Of a stretch of DNA of 33,410 nt, positions 31,536 to 33,410 are shown piece after piece. How positions within the stretch are numbered: position 1 is the first letter of the stretch; each line of letters opens with the position of its first letter. Position numbers and translations under genes: made by a program. The stretch covers positions 1-33,410 of the forward strand of contig JADZEO010000010.1 in the NCBI GenBank assembly GCA_020850475.1, given 5' to 3'. The DNA comes from Bdellovibrionales bacterium (lineage in GTDB: Bacteria > Bdellovibrionota > Bdellovibrionia > Bdellovibrionales > UBA1609). The notes below the pieces were generated by a model. That model had not been told where the DNA came from. It was given only the letters and a program-made list of their open reading frames with translations, and did no database searches.

Positions 31536-32301
31536 CCGATCTAAATTTCGCGTAGCGAATCAGCGTCCATAAAAACAAGGGACCATCAGTCAATATCGAA
31601 AGCTTGGATTCTCCCAGGCGGCGCAAGTAGCGGATGGGAATTTCGCGATAAACACCACCGGACTTGAGGAAGTCGACCGTCATTGCCAGAGAAAAATTGA
31701 GATCGTTGGGCAGGTCCCGACAAAATCGCTCGCGGTACTCGGAGCGGAACACCCGCATTCCCGTGCAACAGTCAGCCACTTCGTAACGAACCAGCCAGCG
31801 CGTAAGAGTGCGATAGAGCCAATTGCCGAGCCGACGTTGCGGCGGCATTTGAGTCTGAGGATTCAGGCGGTTGCCACAGACCATCCCGGCTTTTTCATTG
31901 ACTAGAGTTTGGACCATTGGAACCAGGTCCTCAGGTTGGCAAGTGTCGTCGAGATCATAAAAGGCCAAGAGGTCGCCCTTGGCGACTTGGAATCCGGCCT
32001 TGAGCGCGCCACCGTAACCGCGATTTTGTCGCAGGGTTAGGAGTTTCACGGCGGGTTGAAACGTTTCGGTGAGCTGAATGCTCCCGTCGGTCGACCCGTC
32101 ATCGACCACGATAATCTCCATGTCTTGCAGCTTGGCCTGCCGGACAATTTCATCCCGCGCTTGGATTAGTTTTCCCAGCACGGCGGGAATTGCTTCACGT
32201 TCATTATGACAGGGAAGAACCAGCGAAAGAAAAGACAAGAATACCCCCGAAGTGTCGTCACTACGGGGATTATTTAAGTCGATGAGTGAGCTAGCGTGCA
32301 A
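31528..32301 (-). CDS. GT2 glycosyltransferase of the DPM1/polyprenyl-phosphate type
   Basis: A 257-residue enzyme with LVLPCHNEREAIPAVL, EIIVVDDGSTDGS, RQNRGYGGALKAGFQVAKGDLLAFYDLDD (DxD) and 'IPIRYLRRLGESKLSI', all typical of enzymes that load a sugar onto polyprenyl phosphate. No C-terminal membrane pair is present, so it is the soluble, peripheral form. The start is uncertain: TTG 32301 lies three bases after the upstream stop without a ribosome binding site, while TTG 32238 has GGGGG just before it and begins right at the domain. Its stop overlaps the end of the opposing epimerase gene by eight bases. Confidence 0.87.
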   Translation of the reverse strand: MHASSLIDLNNPRSDDTSGVFLSFLSLVLPCHNEREAIPAVLGKLIQARDEIVRQAKLQDMEIIVVDDGSTDGSIQLTETFQPAVKLLTLRQNRGYGGALKAGFQVAKGDLLAFYDLDDTCQPEDLVPMVQTLVNEKAGMVCGNRLNPQTQMPPQRRLGNWLYRTLTRWLVRYEVADCCTGMRVFRSEYRERFCRDLPNDLNFSLAMTVDFLKSGGVYREIPIRYLRRLGESKLSILTDGPLFLWTLIRYAKFRSAK

Positions 32302-32304
32302 GCA

Positions 32305-33231
32305 TTAGTCGATTGGAAGCGGGCGCAGAATAGCGATCCGTTGGTAAATTATCTCACCTCCACCGCAACCGGGCGGCATGCACATCTTGATCTGGATGCA
32401 ATTGGTGAGTGGATCAGCACAACGAATGCACCATTCGGGGCCGCCCGCGGCGTCTGGGCAGGCGGCAATCGTCACGTCATTATTAGTGGCCCCCAAAGCC
32501 GGCGGATTGGGTTTGGCGGAAAGAAATGTCTGCGCCTGGGCGTGGGCTTCGGGCACCGTCCCCACATGTGGGGCGATGAACTCAAGGGCAGGTTGAACGC
32601 GTTCCTTGAGGTGGTCATAGATTGCATAGACTTTGTTTTCAATTTTTCGTGGCAAGGGTGTCACGTCTTTGAACTCGACTTCGATGGTTGGTATCGAATT
32701 GCCCTGGGAGTCGGTCTCAAGTTTAGTGATCAGTCCAGCGAGATCCAGGCAGTAGTCGGCGCCGGTGGGTGAGCGCATGCAGAAGTCGGCACTGCCGGCG
32801 TTGTTGTCTACGTCATTGGTCACGCATAAGGTAGTTCCACCCACAACATTAACTTGAGTCGTGCCAGCCGGACAGGGTTGCGCGGGCCATTGGCAATATT
32901 GTTCGCCATTGGGAGCTCCCCCTATGTCGAGGCTGCCTACTACTGGAGGTCCCGGATGGCTGGGGCAGGGCGCAGGCGCTGTAAAGATTGATGGGTTGCG
33001 CAGCTCAAAGGCACCTACAAATTTCAAGGCAAATTGCTCCATCGTATTGTAGGCGAGGAGCGACAGGCGCATGTGGCTACGAGTTTTGGCAGAGTTACCC
33101 ATGTCGGTCATTAACAACGAAACTCCCGAAGCCAAAATGATCACGGTGGCCATGGCCATCACAAGAGTCGAAAAGCCTCTTTCGTTGCTTATCGGGCTGG
33201 GTGTCCGTGAGGTTAAGAGTGAGCGCTTCAT
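32305..33231 (-). CDS. Type IV pilin-like (PilX-type pseudopilin) Cys-rich protein
   Basis: A 308-residue protein starting at the ATG at 33231 with GGAGGG at six bases; an in-frame TTG one codon earlier is not needed. The leader ends NERG before FSTLVMAMATVIILASGVSLLM, the cleavage pattern of prepilin peptidase. The usual Glu at position 5 of the mature protein is Val, as in some minor pilins. The C-terminal two thirds carry about 12 Cys, suggesting several disulphides outside the cell. Its start overlaps the stop of the preceding gene by one base (TGATG), indicating an operon of pilin-like genes. Confidence 0.75.
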   Translation of the reverse strand: MKRSLLTSRTPSPISNERGFSTLVMAMATVIILASGVSLLMTDMGNSAKTRSHMRLSLLAYNTMEQFALKFVGAFELRNPSIFTAPAPCPSHPGPPVVGSLDIGGAPNGEQYCQWPAQPCPAGTTQVNVVGGTTLCVTNDVDNNAGSADFCMRSPTGADYCLDLAGLITKLETDSQGNSIPTIEVEFKDVTPLPRKIENKVYAIYDHLKERVQPALEFIAPHVGTVPEAHAQAQTFLSAKPNPPALGATNNDVTIAACPDAAGGPEWCIRCADPLTNCIQIKMCMPPGCGGGEIIYQRIAILRPLPID

Positions 33232-33410
33232 CAAAAACCCTCCGTCGAATTAGCTCGGGTAATATTGGGAAAGTTAAAATCGTAGAAATAAATTTGTCCC
33301 AAAACCCGTTCAAAAAAGCGGCGGTCGTTGGGAGGGTCGACCATTCCAGGTGGTGGCCCCATGACGTTGTTTCGGAACACCACGGATATCGTTCGATCCA
33401 TTTCTGAATA
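33231..33410 (-). CDS. 3' end of a gene upstream of the pilin-like gene (runs off right edge)
   Basis: The minus-strand frame is open from the window edge for 59 codons and ends in TGA at 33231-33233, ending 'FNFPNITRANSTEGF'. The Pro-rich PPPGMVDPPNDRRFFERV segment and coupling to the pilin-like gene suggest another component of a pilus or secretion apparatus, but no family was recognised. The GGAGG of the next gene lies inside its last codons. Confidence 0.65.
   Translation of the reverse strand, partial: YSEMDRTISVVFRNNVMGPPPGMVDPPNDRRFFERVLGQIYFYDFNFPNITRANSTEGF

Overview
The window looks like chromosomal DNA of a motile, diderm bacterium, most likely a Bdellovibrionota (Bdellovibrio-like) lineage. 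The pointers are two short flagellins read from sigma-28 type signals, secreted proteins that open with a 'SLTYQGRI..PDTTPLE'-like domain, lipoproteins with Calx-beta, Ig-like and beta-helix folds, a RAYT-type transposase, and intermediate GC content. That assignment is an inference from gene content. No rRNA, tRNA or CRISPR array was seen.

Layout. (a) 1-6338: surface and envelope genes. These are a secreted fibre-like protein cut by the left edge, an AAA+ ATPase (AAA_14/DUF4143 type) that seems to be read from a leaderless mRNA, a small outer-membrane barrel-like protein, an Ig-like lipoprotein and an 843-residue Calx-beta/beta-helix lipoprotein. (b) 6436-7749: a 1294-bp inserted element with perfect 18-bp terminal inverted repeats and a 10-bp target duplication. 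It carries a Y1 (HUH) RAYT-like gene between two unrelated-period tandem-repeat arrays (32/16 bp and 28 bp). (c) 7810-10034: two flagellin genes with a terminator, a very good FliA promoter and leader hairpins that expose GGA in their loops. (d) 10100-14995: four radical-SAM genes, two tandem N-terminal-twitch paralogues on + facing two more on -, tail to tail. (e) 15018-17867: folA and thyA (upstream of the minus-strand radical-SAM pair, probably one transcript) and an HD-domain phosphohydrolase. (f) 17900-32301: a surface-glycan-type region. It holds an O-carbamoyltransferase with its two small SxtJ and SxtK/DUF5989-like partners, a GT-C-like membrane protein, five GT2 glycosyltransferases (one fused to a degenerate radical-SAM-like domain and ending in an aromatic repeat tail), a radical-SAM protein whose SPASM part is a separate overlapping gene, and a sugar-nucleotide epimerase. 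It is interrupted by housekeeping purD and tsaC. (g) 32305-33410: two pilin-like genes, the second cut by the right edge.

How it may work together. Region (f) reads as synthesis and decoration (including carbamoylation) of a surface polysaccharide or glycan, and radical-SAM enzymes recur throughout (five clear, one degenerate). The substrate of the radical-SAM quartet is unknown and no precursor peptide was found beside it. The most unusual items are the TIR/TSD-bounded element that carries an HUH gene, the four-gene radical-SAM block, and the split radical SAM/SPASM pair.
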